Positions 25,516-34,518 of a stretch of DNA of 64,000 nt are shown here, piece after piece (the stretch's first letter is position 1; the number at the start of each line of letters is the position of its first letter). The notes under the pieces are model-generated. The model ran no database searches. It saw nothing but the letters and a program-made list of their open reading frames with translations, and had not been told where the DNA came from. Position numbers and translations under genes: made by a program. The DNA comes from an uncultured Candidatus Saccharibacteria bacterium (GTDB lineage: Bacteria; Patescibacteriota; Saccharimonadia; Saccharimonadales; Saccharimonadaceae), in contig CAKMNX010000025.1 in the NCBI GenBank assembly GCA_927910745.1, forward strand, positions 1 to 64,000, read 5' to 3'.

Positions 25516-26130
25516 ATGGCTCGATACACACCACGACACGCACGTTACTCCCACAAGAAGCATACACATAATTGGCTAAACCATGAGCATAATAAACACC
25601 CGGCAGCGCGGCGGCTCACCGCGCTCGCGGCAGCTGCTGCTGCTGCGCTGATTGGTGGTGGCTATCTTGGTTATCAGCACTACCACCATGGCGAGAAAAA
25701 CCTGGTCGCAGTGGCACACCCTAGCTCTGGTGAGCTGGCGGAGTATGCAGAGAACCCCTTTGTAACCGACCCAGCTACTGGCGAGACGCATTGTCGCGAT
25801 AAAACCCGCCAAGAAATAACCGTGACGGCAAAAAACCCACAAACAACCATCACAAACCCTGATGGCAGCACGACGCGGCTTACGATGATTACCTTCTCGA
25901 CCAGTGCACAAGAGCGGACACAAGCGACACTGGTGTATCCATCCAGCGCAGAAGGCGAGGCGCAGCAGGTGCCAATTGCCATTATGACTGGCCCAAGCGA
26001 GACTGGCAGTGGCGGCTCGAATATGCAGACATCGCCCCGCACTGGGCGCGTGGGTACAGATATACAGGCCTCGATGACTGCAGCTGGCCGTGGTGAAACA
26101 GCAATTGCATGCCCACCGCTGACTAAATAG
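25516..26130 (+). CDS. Membrane-anchored exported protein of unknown function
   Basis: The product (204 residues) begins with a His/Arg/Lys-rich cytoplasmic segment (about 33 residues), then one Ala/Gly-rich membrane helix (residues 34-55) and an external domain rich in Thr, Ser, Gly and Pro. The external part contains a short beta-like stretch (QEITVTAKNPQTTITNPDG), two widely spaced cysteines and a Gly/Ser-rich end. It is not recognised. It has its own promoter (17-base spacer) and ribosome-binding site and is followed by lysS with a separate promoter. Confidence 0.65.
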   Translation: MARYTPRHARYSHKKHTHNWLNHEHNKHPAARRLTALAAAAAAALIGGGYLGYQHYHHGEKNLVAVAHPSSGELAEYAENPFVTDPATGETHCRDKTRQEITVTAKNPQTTITNPDGSTTRLTMITFSTSAQERTQATLVYPSSAEGEAQQVPIAIMTGPSETGSGGSNMQTSPRTGRVGTDIQASMTAAGRGETAIACPPLTK

Positions 26131-26227
26131 GAGAGAGATTAGCTGCTAAGTGCCGCACTTCTCTAAGAACTTGGTAGAGTGGAGCCATGGAGCCGTTTCC
26201 CTAGTCGACAACCATCCCATTCTCCGC

Positions 26228-26233
26228 TATAAT
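26228..26233 (+). promoter_or_regulatory. -10 element of lysS
   Basis: TATAAT ends 11 bases before the lysS ATG (26245), allowing a leader of only a few bases; no ribosome-binding site is present. Confidence 0.5.
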
Positions 26234-26244
26234 AGCAAGCAATT

Positions 26245-27750
26245 ATGGCGACATTACAAGATTACCGAAACGAACGATTACGAAAATTAGCAGCTCTGCG
26301 CGAGCTAGGTATCGACCCTTACCCAGCGCACACCGAGCGTACACACGACTGTGCGACAGTGGTGGCGCAGTACGACGAACTGGCTGGCCAGGAGGTGGCG
26401 GTGGCTGGGCGCGTGGTGTCTATCCGCAGCTTTGGTAAATTAGCCTTTGTCAAGCTGCAGGACGCGAGCGGCGAAGTGCAGCTCTATCTGCAGCGCGACA
26501 CGATGGCCGAGCTCGACGCTCCGCGCGGTATCCTCGGCATGAAGCAGCTCAAGCTGCTTGATACTGGCGACTTTGTCGAGGCGACTGGCACGGTGCTCAG
26601 GACTAAGACGGGTGAGATTTCGGTGGGGGTGCGCGAGCTGCGGCTTCTGACTAAAGCCCTGCGGCCAATGCCAGAAAAGCTCGAAAATAAAGAAGAGCGC
26701 TTCCGCCGCCGCTACGTCGATATGAATGTTAACCCGGCGGTGCGCCAGCGCTTTTATCGCCGCAGCACGTTCTGGCAGGCGACGCGCGATTACCTCAACC
26801 AACACGGCTTTACTGAGGTCAACGTGCCGGTGCTCGAGCACACCACCGGTGGGGCAGATGCCAACCCGTTTGTGACCCACATGGACGCGCTGGATGGCCA
26901 GCAGTTTTACCTGCGGATTAGCCACGAGCTGCCGCTTAAGCGCCTGCTGGGGGCTGGGTTCGAGAAGGTCTACGATATTGGCCCGCGCTTTCGCAACGAG
27001 AATTATTCGGACGAGCACCTGCCCGAGCACATCGCCATGGAGTGGTACGCCGCCTATTGGGACTGGCAGCAGGGCATGCGCTTTATGGAAGACATGTACA
27101 AGTATGTGCTGGAGCGGACGTTTGGCACGCTGCAGTTTACCCTGGGTGAGTTTGAGGTGGATATGAGCGGCCAGTGGCAGGTGTGGGACTATGCCGAGGT
27201 GATCCATAAGCATTATCATATTGATGTGTATAATACCACGATCGAGGAAGTCGCTGCCAAGCTGAAAGAACATGGCCTAGAGGTAGAAAAGACCGATTCC
27301 ATCCCGCGCGGCATCGATAAACTGTGGAAGAATATTCGCAAGACGGTGGCTGGGCCGGTCTGGCTGGTTAATACGCCCAAGTTCATCAGCCCGCTGTCTA
27401 AGACTAACCCGGATAACCCGCAGACGGTGGAGCGTTTCCAGCCGGTGATTGCCGGCAGCGAGCTTGGCAATGGCTTTAGTGAGCTGAACGACCCGATCGA
27501 CCAGCTGAACCGCTTTGTGGAGCAGCAGCAAATGCGCGATGCGGGCGATGAGGAAGCTATGATGCTGGATATCGACTTTGTGGAGATGCTGGAATACGGC
27601 ATGCCGCCAGCTTGTGGCTGGGGCTTTAGCGAGCGCGTCTTCTGGATCTTCGAAGGCGTGACTGCGCGCGAAGGTGTGCCATTCCCACAGCTCAAAAGCG
27701 ACATCGACGAGACGACGCGGGCGGTATACCCAGGGGTGAAGCTGGATTAA
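26245..27750 (+). CDS. lysS: Lysyl-tRNA synthetase, class II
   Basis: Charges tRNA-Lys (501 residues). The N-terminal OB-fold anticodon domain shows VAVAGRVVSIRSFGKLAFV, and the catalytic core has motif 2 with DIGPRFRNENYSDEHLPEH. Motif 3 is unusual: instead of the common G.G.GIDR it reads CGWGFSERVFWIF, keeping the motif arginine. The family assignment as LysRS rests on the overall domain order and on the HTTGGADANPFVTH and GAGFEKVYDIGP blocks. It is a possible near-leaderless message. No editing or fusion domain is seen. Confidence 0.9.
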   Translation: MATLQDYRNERLRKLAALRELGIDPYPAHTERTHDCATVVAQYDELAGQEVAVAGRVVSIRSFGKLAFVKLQDASGEVQLYLQRDTMAELDAPRGILGMKQLKLLDTGDFVEATGTVLRTKTGEISVGVRELRLLTKALRPMPEKLENKEERFRRRYVDMNVNPAVRQRFYRRSTFWQATRDYLNQHGFTEVNVPVLEHTTGGADANPFVTHMDALDGQQFYLRISHELPLKRLLGAGFEKVYDIGPRFRNENYSDEHLPEHIAMEWYAAYWDWQQGMRFMEDMYKYVLERTFGTLQFTLGEFEVDMSGQWQVWDYAEVIHKHYHIDVYNTTIEEVAAKLKEHGLEVEKTDSIPRGIDKLWKNIRKTVAGPVWLVNTPKFISPLSKTNPDNPQTVERFQPVIAGSELGNGFSELNDPIDQLNRFVEQQQMRDAGDEEAMMLDIDFVEMLEYGMPPACGWGFSERVFWIFEGVTAREGVPFPQLKSDIDETTRAVYPGVKLD

Positions 27751-27862
27751 TTTGGCTTCTGTAGCCTATGTTCTATACATAAAGAGCAAGAAGAAGGTCT
27801 GGCCGAGAATAAAGCAATTACCGGGATGATTGCTGTTGGCTTGATATTTAGGTAATACACCC

Positions 27863-27891
27863 TTGACATATGAGACGATGCCCTACATAAT
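27863..27891 (+). promoter_or_regulatory. Promoter of the gene at 27917
   Basis: TTGACA (27863-27868), exactly 17 bases, CATAAT (27886-27891). It shows that the upstream in-frame start at 27863 cannot be used; the ATG at 27917 with AGAGGAAAG before it is chosen. Confidence 0.6.
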
Positions 27892-27916
27892 AATGACACC
27901 AAAAAGAGGAAAGACA

Positions 27917-29602
27917 ATGCCACAACACGAGAATGACCCGCGCGCACGCGATGCTGCCATGCATGATGCGAAACGCTTTGAGCAAACAACAGAACCAAGT
28001 GATTTGATGCAAGCAGTGCACCAGCTAGCTCTGGTTAATAGGATGAAGGACCATGCTGGTGGCAACGCGAGTGCTGCATGGCGCTACTGGATTAAGGAAG
28101 AAACAGCGCGGCAGTCGTTGGCGGCGGAGTTTGCGAAGCAGCACGAGCTGGATAATCCTGATGAGATAGAATCAGCACTGAAAATATTCTTCATTGCAGA
28201 GACCTATCGCCATAAAAAAACGGACGAAGATAAGCTAACGGATCAGGCATATAGTGCTGCAGCAACCGAGACGCTTCGGTTTGCCTGTCGCTATTTGCCG
28301 CGCGAAACGATTGCGCATCTATGGAAAGATAGTCAGCATGATGACGAGCGCGCCATGCATACCTTATGGCAGGCGGCTCGTATCGAGAAGTCGGATGACC
28401 ATGAACATGCAGTTGACTTGCTCAATCTCTATACTGTCATGGCGGGACACTCATCAGTCGTCAAGACGCTTCATTCATCAGCTGCAGAAGAGATCATACC
28501 TAAGGACAGGCTACATGGTATGCGGGTATGCTGGCTGCATGAGCTAACAGACCGGCTATATCCGACAGAACGCTACAGCCAAGATGAGCTCTATCAAAGT
28601 CAGACACTTTTTGCGGCGGACATACTAGAGCAGGCGTGGCGAGGCTATAATGAAAACCCAACGCTGCCGCTGCGAATGGCAACAGGCCTCCATAATCGCT
28701 TCCACTCAGTAAGTGAGAAGTTCAAGCTCAAGGGCTACTACGAAGGCCACAAACGAGACCTCATCAAGACAGTGCGGCTTATAGAGCGCTGTGGTGTTCG
28801 TACACTGATGGATGTGTATGAGCACACTGGCATTAGTATGCTTGGGGACCTTGACTCAAAGCAGATAGACTTGATGAAGCATGTGATTGATAAAGACCCC
28901 CAGACACTTGAGACACTACAAAACAAGCCAGTTACTGTTGTGCTGGGCAATACGCCGCTGGATGATCATAATGGTGCATTCTTCAATATCAATCAGCGGC
29001 ATAGTGATCGTGATACATCCGCAACACTACACTTTGAGGTTGGCTTTGTGGAGTATGATATGCCATACTACGTTGCATTTTTGCAAGAGCGTGGCATCCA
29101 GCCCTCGACTGTTATTCTGGCAGGGCATGGCTCGCCAGGTGTAATAACGATGGGAATGGACCCAGAACAGGGGAATAGCAGTGCACTTGTGGGGGCTGAC
29201 TGGTCGCTTGATGAGGCAATGGATATGCCGGGCATATCGACGATTGATATTGCCTCTGATCCAACATTTGCGCAACTCTTTGCCCTGATGAAACCGGATA
29301 GTCAGGGGCTGTGCCGCGTAGTGCTTCACTCATGCTCGCAGGGGTCTGGCAATGACTATTATGAGCCAGTTGCGGCTTCGATAGCGCACACCATGGCAGT
29401 GGCCCGAAGCGACACGGCTGGCGTGGTATATGCTTCACCAGCGCCAGTGAGAGAGATAGATGTTATTGTAGAGGATGACGAAGTCTGGCTTGGTGCTGGG
29501 ACAAAGCGATTTTCTACGGTGTACCACGAATTTTCTGGTGAGTACGAGGTAGTGGAGCAGCCAGTTGATCCACCAGCGGAAGCAATGAAGATAGCGGCGT
29601 AG
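27917..29602 (+). CDS. Unknown protein with a caspase-fold-like (clan CD) C-terminal domain
   Basis: The product has 561 residues. The first ~310 are helical and unrecognised. The C-terminal ~230 residues resemble clan CD cysteine peptidases and the related DUF4347: a hydrophobic strand ends in a GHGSPG motif (H404), and 69 residues later a strand VVLHSC ends in Cys473, followed by SQGSG. His after a strand and Cys after the next strand, at this distance, is the caspase/CHAT arrangement. No signal peptide is seen, so a cytoplasmic role is likely. It could be an active protease, a regulated death or defence effector, or an inactive relative. The promoter is good and the gene is solitary. Confidence 0.6.
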   Translation: MPQHENDPRARDAAMHDAKRFEQTTEPSDLMQAVHQLALVNRMKDHAGGNASAAWRYWIKEETARQSLAAEFAKQHELDNPDEIESALKIFFIAETYRHKKTDEDKLTDQAYSAAATETLRFACRYLPRETIAHLWKDSQHDDERAMHTLWQAARIEKSDDHEHAVDLLNLYTVMAGHSSVVKTLHSSAAEEIIPKDRLHGMRVCWLHELTDRLYPTERYSQDELYQSQTLFAADILEQAWRGYNENPTLPLRMATGLHNRFHSVSEKFKLKGYYEGHKRDLIKTVRLIERCGVRTLMDVYEHTGISMLGDLDSKQIDLMKHVIDKDPQTLETLQNKPVTVVLGNTPLDDHNGAFFNINQRHSDRDTSATLHFEVGFVEYDMPYYVAFLQERGIQPSTVILAGHGSPGVITMGMDPEQGNSSALVGADWSLDEAMDMPGISTIDIASDPTFAQLFALMKPDSQGLCRVVLHSCSQGSGNDYYEPVAASIAHTMAVARSDTAGVVYASPAPVREIDVIVEDDEVWLGAGTKRFSTVYHEFSGEYEVVEQPVDPPAEAMKIAA

Positions 29603-29767
29603 AGTTACTCCCTTCCCGGCAAGAGTACAAGCTCATTTGCTATGCTTATGATTTTTTGCCTCGGCGTAAGGATGATCCTCCAAAACGCTAAATGCTCATC
29701 TGCAGAACTCCGGAGAGATAGAGGCTGCAGCACGGTACAAATAACAGAAGCCTTTTGCACAAACAAA

Positions 29768-29795
29768 ACCACCAGCTACTTGCTGGTGGTATTTT
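29768..29795. terminator. Bidirectional terminator between convergent genes
   Basis: ACCACCAGC (29768-29776) pairs with GCTGGTGGT (29782-29790), flanked by A-rich and T-rich sequence on either side, so it can end both the gene at 27917 and the minus-strand gene ending at 29815. Confidence 0.8.
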
Positions 29796-29814
29796 GTACT
29801 CCCATTGCTACGAG

Positions 29815-32187
29815 CTAACCCGATACACTTGGTGGTCGTGGTGGTGGACTGCTTGGCGTGGGTTGTGGTGATGCGTGGTGCGAGGTGCCGCTCTGAACGG
29901 CGATGGACGTGCCGCGGCTGGGTGCTGTGCTAAAGTGGTGCGGCGGCGGAGTAGTGGTGCGCGGTGGGGCGCTCATTGCGAGGCCACCTAGGTCGCTGGC
30001 TGATGGGCTACTTGGGGCTGACGAACTGCTTGACGGAGGAGGCGTGCCACTACCGCCACTCGGGCTTGGTGGTCCACCTGGAGGGGTGTTATTATCTTTA
30101 CTACCTAGCTGCGTGGCGGCATTTTTGGCGCGATAACGCCGGATAAGGTAGAGGATGAGCGCAGCAATGCCAACCAAGAGGGCAAGCAGCGAGATAAGGA
30201 TGAAGACCCACAGTGGCTTGTCTTCGCCAGCGAGGAACTTGTCTAGGGTGACCTTGCCGATGTGGCGCACCATTGGCGGCTGCTTCTTCTCATCGGGCTT
30301 TTTGTCGGTGCGGCATTCTGACCAAATGGCGTCGGGGTAGGCAGTGGCCAGCAAGTACCATGCGGTCGAGGCGACGGAGTAAGCATTTGTCATTTGGTTG
30401 GCTTCGTCGACATTGGTGACGTAGGGCCAGGCACCATTAGCCCCTTGGGAGCGGTATGTTCGCTGGGCGCTGGCAGCGACTTCGTCTTTGTTGCCTGCGA
30501 CGTTGTAGGCCTGGGTGACACCGAATGTCCCTTCGAACCAGACAGTGGGGGTGTACGTGCCGGTGAGGTATGGAGTGTAGCCCTGAGACCCCGCGCGGCT
30601 CATGGCAAAGTTGCGCGTGTAGGCTAGCGAGACTTTGGCTTTGTCGTACTCACCAATTGCGTTGAGGAAGATAGAGCCCCAGCTGGAGGTGTCCAGCGCT
30701 TTGGCGTGGTCGTCGAGCCCTTGGTCGAAGCGATTCTCGGCTTTGTTCCACAGCTTCTCCATAATGACTTTGGCCAGGCTGTCGGCCTCTTGGCGGTAGC
30801 TGGCGTCGCCGTAGACTTGCGAGGCTCGCTCATACACATGCCAGAGGTCGGTATTGTGCTCAGTGGAGTGCCAGGCGATTTCGAACTGCTTGTTGTTATC
30901 GTCATCATTGATATTCGTGCCACCGCGGTAGAGGCCAGCACCGGGGCCGGATGTACTTTTCTTAGTCTTGACCCAGGCCAGGGCAGAGCGCACCATGCTG
31001 CTGACGCCATTGATATCACCAAACTTCTCTTGGTAACGGATGAGCGCATAGAGGACGAAGGCGACACCGCCAGTATAATAGCGCGCCTGTTGGTTACTGG
31101 GGTCGAGCTGGTGGGCGCTGGAGGGGAAGGCACCACGCGACCGGCCGGATTTGATTTGGATGGTCTTGAAGCCATTGACGAGCTGGTCTGCCATTGCTTT
31201 GTCGCCCGCACCAACCGCCACGAGCAGTGCCAGCGACTGATCGTACATAAATGAATAGTGCACCCGGTGCGTGCCATAGCCATCCTGGCCAGGTGAGAAC
31301 TCGTACGAGCGGATTAGCCCCGCCAGCTGTGGCTGGAAGTACTCAGCGAGGATCTTGTTGCTGCGCGTATCTACCAGGCGCAGCATCTTGTGGCCCTTCT
31401 CGGTACCCGGAAAGCTAAAGGTACGGTTGGTGTTGGCGGCTTGCTTGGCAACGAGGTAGGTTTGGTCGGTGATGACGTAGGATTGGATCTCGACATTTTG
31501 GTACTCAGTGACGCGTGGCCAGCTCTCGCCGAGGGGTTGGCCGCTACTGGCATCGTAGAGACGGAAGCGCCACTCACCACCAATGCTGCCATCGACTGGT
31601 GAGAGGTCGAGTGTCCAGCTGCCGTCACCCTGCACCTGGGCAGGGGTAACCTTGCCTTGCTCGTACTCGGCATCGGTAGCGCGGAAGGCCTTGACAACGC
31701 GGCTCCCGCCAGTGGGTGCTTTGCCCGAGACTTTGCCACGGTAGTTGCCTGGCACCGATGACGGCGAGGTGACGGAGAGAGGTGTGGGGTTACCAGTGGC
31801 ATAGCTACCACTGTTCTTGAGCTGGAATGAGCCCTTTATCTCGCCAGTGTAGTCAGTGCCGTATTGCTTGGCGGCGGTGATGGTGCTGCCATCGCCAGCG
31901 TTGCGGATGGGCTGCATGAGGCCGCGGAGGTTGGCGAGGGCCTTGGCAGCACGGGCTTTGTCGGTGGGGGAGCTCAGCGCTGTAGTCTTGAAGCGCATCG
32001 TGTTAGGATCGCAGATGTCGGGCTTATTATCTTTTTTGGTGGATGAATTGGAGCCAGAATTAGTAGCGGGCTCGGCCACTGCTACCTGGTGCAGCTGCAC
32101 AAAGCCAACTGCCAGTACCACCACTGCTGCCACACCTGCAAACCGAACATGCGTCCAATATCGTCTCACTCCTGCTATACTCCTCAC
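29815..32187 (-). CDS. Membrane-anchored exported protein with a six-hairpin glycosidase-like domain
   Basis: A large exported protein (790 residues, GTG start). Order: N-terminal signal/anchor helix (about residues 17-38), a linker, a beta-rich region (about 90-260), and an alpha-helical toroid-like region (about 290-630) with aromatic-rich motifs such as AWHSTEHNTDLWHVYE and PTVWFEGTFGVTQAY, typical of (alpha/alpha)6-barrel glycosidases. A C-terminal membrane helix (about 655-680) and a 103-residue Pro/Ser/Thr-rich tail complete it. The substrate is unknown. It may act on host or biofilm sugars, or bind them. A TATACT at 32224-32219 upstream is the probable -10 element. It is divergent from the DUF2207 gene. 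Confidence 0.7.
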   Translation of the reverse strand: MRSIAGVRRYWTHVRFAGVAAVVVLAVGFVQLHQVAVAEPATNSGSNSSTKKDNKPDICDPNTMRFKTTALSSPTDKARAAKALANLRGLMQPIRNAGDGSTITAAKQYGTDYTGEIKGSFQLKNSGSYATGNPTPLSVTSPSSVPGNYRGKVSGKAPTGGSRVVKAFRATDAEYEQGKVTPAQVQGDGSWTLDLSPVDGSIGGEWRFRLYDASSGQPLGESWPRVTEYQNVEIQSYVITDQTYLVAKQAANTNRTFSFPGTEKGHKMLRLVDTRSNKILAEYFQPQLAGLIRSYEFSPGQDGYGTHRVHYSFMYDQSLALLVAVGAGDKAMADQLVNGFKTIQIKSGRSRGAFPSSAHQLDPSNQQARYYTGGVAFVLYALIRYQEKFGDINGVSSMVRSALAWVKTKKSTSGPGAGLYRGGTNINDDDNNKQFEIAWHSTEHNTDLWHVYERASQVYGDASYRQEADSLAKVIMEKLWNKAENRFDQGLDDHAKALDTSSWGSIFLNAIGEYDKAKVSLAYTRNFAMSRAGSQGYTPYLTGTYTPTVWFEGTFGVTQAYNVAGNKDEVAASAQRTYRSQGANGAWPYVTNVDEANQMTNAYSVASTAWYLLATAYPDAIWSECRTDKKPDEKKQPPMVRHIGKVTLDKFLAGEDKPLWVFILISLLALLVGIAALILYLIRRYRAKNAATQLGSKDNNTPPGGPPSPSGGSGTPPPSSSSSAPSSPSASDLGGLAMSAPPRTTTPPPHHFSTAPSRGTSIAVQSGTSHHASPQPTPSSPPPRPPSVSG

Positions 32188-32340
32188 CTCGCTGATTAGC
32201 CGTTGGGTATTGCCTGTGAGTATAGCATAACCATTTGCAATATCACAGCATAAGCAGTATAGCTTGAACAGATATTAACAGGGGTAGGGAGAAGTGATTG
32301 ACGGAGGTATTTGATGGTGTACAAGAGCGATGTCTCCCAT

Positions 32341-32369
32341 TTGACATTCCTCGCTGCATGGCGCACAAT
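32341..32369 (+). promoter_or_regulatory. Promoter of the DUF2207 gene, predicted leaderless
   Basis: TTGACA (32341-32346), 17 bases, CACAAT (32364-32369), then only 6 bases to the ATG at 32376. This favours 32376 over the in-frame TTG at 32298. Confidence 0.55.
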
Positions 32370-32375
32370 CGATGT

Positions 32376-34223
32376 ATGAGAATGACACGCGTGATATCTG
32401 CGATTGGTGTCTGCTTGGTGCTGCTTGGCACCGCGCTCGGGGCAGTGCCAATGCAGGCCGATACATCGGTACGAGCCTATTCATCATCGAGCAGTAGTAA
32501 AGATAATTTCACCATTACCAAATATGCGGTCGATATGGAGCTTGGACGCGACAGCGAGAAACGCTCCACCCTCAAGACGAAGCTCACCATCACAGCAAAC
32601 TTCCCACCAGAGCAGAACCATGGCCTTGCGCCAGAATTCGTTACGCGATACAAAGGCCACCACACAAGCTTTGCGCTTGGCTCGGTGCAGGATGAGCATG
32701 GTAATGATTATGAGTATAGTTGGTCGGGCAATACCCTGCGCATTGGCAACAAAGATACGTACGTCTCGGGGAGCAAGACGTATGTCATTACCTATACCCA
32801 GCGCGATGTGACGTGGAACTATGGCGATACGCAAAAGAATGAGTTCTACTGGGATGTGATTGGTACGTCGTGGCGAGTACCTATTAGCAATGCCACCGCC
32901 ACGCTCAAGCTGAGCCCCGAGCTTGCCGCCATCAGCCGGACGACACCACAGTGTTACACTGGTAGGCAAGGGAGCCGCACCACCTGCACCGTCACGTCAC
33001 CAAGCGTCGACACCATAACTGCCTCAGTGGGTTACCTCGCGCCATATGCTGGCATGACGCTGGCGCTGGGCTTCCCGCAGGGCACCTTTGCGGAATATAA
33101 AAAGACGCCCGGGGAGGTGTTTCAAGAGCGGCTGGAGGCGCTTCTCCCACTCATATTCTTTGTGAGTATGCTAGTGCTGGGGCTTGCTTCGAGTGTGGTG
33201 TATTGGCTCTATCAGCGGGCGATTGGCCGGAGCAAGGAGCTAGGGACGATTGTGCCAGAATACTTGCCACCTCCCAACACAAGTGTGACAACAGCGGCAG
33301 AGATCGTGCGGCCATTCCGGATGGTAAAGGGCTCGGCCATGGCGGCGCAGATGATCGACTGGGCAGTGCGGCACTACATTCGTTTGATCGAGGTCAAGCC
33401 CAAGACGTTCTTCTCGCGGGCGCAGTACAAGCTTGAAGTCATCAAGGATGTCAGTAGTCTCTACCCTGAGGAGCAAGAGATCTTGGGCGATATCTTTGGT
33501 CACCTGCCTGCGGTGGGAGAGCGCATCAACCTCAAGACGCTGCGCAACAATACCTCCTACGCCTTCCGCCTGAGTGATAACGCCAAGAAGCTCGATAATC
33601 TCATCGACCACACGTACAAGCTGCGCGACACAAGCCGGCGGGGTACACGGGGCTTCCGCATCCTTGCAGGTGTGCTGGGTGCCTTGGTGTTGGTGCTGTG
33701 TGCAGCCACGATGTTTGTGCCGTTCCTCAGCGGGCTGCAATTCCTCTTCTTCCCAGGGGTCTTTATTGTGATTATCATTGGTAAGCTGGGCTTTGCTAAG
33801 CCGCTGTCGGACAAAGGGCTGGCATTGCGCCGCTACCTGCTGGGGCTCAAGATGTATATCCGCTACGCCGAGGCCGACCGCTTGCGCCTCTTGCAGAGCC
33901 CCGAGACTGCCGAGAAGGTGGATATTGATGACCACGCCCAGCTTGTCAAACTCTACGAGCGGGTCTTGCCCTATGCCGTGCTCTTTGGCCAAGAGAAGCA
34001 GTGGAGCCAGCAGCTGGGGCAGTACTATGAGGAAGTAGGCACTCAGCCCGATTGGTATGCTGGCCACGGCGCCTTCAATGCAGCAATGTTTGTCTCGAGT
34101 ATGAGTAGCTTGTCCGATTCTACTTCCGTTGGCTCGAGCGACTTCTCGTCGTCGAGCGGCGGCTCGACTGGTGGTGGCTTCTCCGGCGGCGGCGGTGGCG
34201 GCGGAGGCGGCGGCGGGTGGTAG
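32376..34223 (+). CDS. DUF2207-family membrane protein with a poly-glycine tail
   Basis: The product has 615 residues. A signal peptide (ISAIGVCLVLLGTALGA) is followed by a beta-rich extracellular domain (about 30-240), a membrane helix, a cytoplasmic region, and two further adjacent helices (about 430-475). A cytoplasmic region ending in Ser/Gly-rich sequence closes with an unbroken run of 11 glycines and a Trp. This order (signal, DUF2207 domain, helices, glycine-rich end) is typical of the DUF2207 family, whose function is unknown; such proteins are common in Patescibacteria and Actinobacteria. It is divergent from the six-hairpin gene. Start chosen from the promoter. Confidence 0.8.
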   Translation: MRMTRVISAIGVCLVLLGTALGAVPMQADTSVRAYSSSSSSKDNFTITKYAVDMELGRDSEKRSTLKTKLTITANFPPEQNHGLAPEFVTRYKGHHTSFALGSVQDEHGNDYEYSWSGNTLRIGNKDTYVSGSKTYVITYTQRDVTWNYGDTQKNEFYWDVIGTSWRVPISNATATLKLSPELAAISRTTPQCYTGRQGSRTTCTVTSPSVDTITASVGYLAPYAGMTLALGFPQGTFAEYKKTPGEVFQERLEALLPLIFFVSMLVLGLASSVVYWLYQRAIGRSKELGTIVPEYLPPPNTSVTTAAEIVRPFRMVKGSAMAAQMIDWAVRHYIRLIEVKPKTFFSRAQYKLEVIKDVSSLYPEEQEILGDIFGHLPAVGERINLKTLRNNTSYAFRLSDNAKKLDNLIDHTYKLRDTSRRGTRGFRILAGVLGALVLVLCAATMFVPFLSGLQFLFFPGVFIVIIIGKLGFAKPLSDKGLALRRYLLGLKMYIRYAEADRLRLLQSPETAEKVDIDDHAQLVKLYERVLPYAVLFGQEKQWSQQLGQYYEEVGTQPDWYAGHGAFNAAMFVSSMSSLSDSTSVGSSDFSSSSGGSTGGGFSGGGGGGGGGGGW

Positions 34224-34280
34224 AGCCCGCTCGCCCCAGCGCGCAGGTATATCTCAAGCCTTCTTTTGCAACAACAAACA

Positions 34281-34308
34281 AGCGGCCACGCTCTGTATAG
34301 TGGTCGCT
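34281..34308 (+). terminator. Probable terminator after the DUF2207 gene
   Basis: AGCGGCCAC (34281-34289) pairs with GTGGTCGCT (34300-34308, one G-T pair); only a short T stretch follows. The rest of the 34224-34518 gap shows no gene. Confidence 0.45.
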
Positions 34309-34518
34309 TCTGAGTGTAAGAATGAAAATAGATCGGCCACAAACATAGCCCACCAACCATGCTCAAACTGAACCCGGATATATCTCAACCCGAGAGTGCG
34401 CTACGGGCACGACGATCAGATTGAGAATGAACCCTATGATGCTACATTCTGCAATTTCCGGCTTGGTGCTTTGTGGCGAACTTGGTATACTTGGTACAAG
34501 ACATAAGGAACGAACATC

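Noticed and set aside
30706..31254. Plus-strand frame of 182 codons
   Set aside because: It is antisense to the six-hairpin exported protein; composition and motifs support only the minus strand.
34190..34223. The 11-glycine run as an assembly artefact
   Set aside because: Codons vary (GGC, GGT, GGA), and glycine-rich ends are typical of DUF2207 proteins, so it is probably real.
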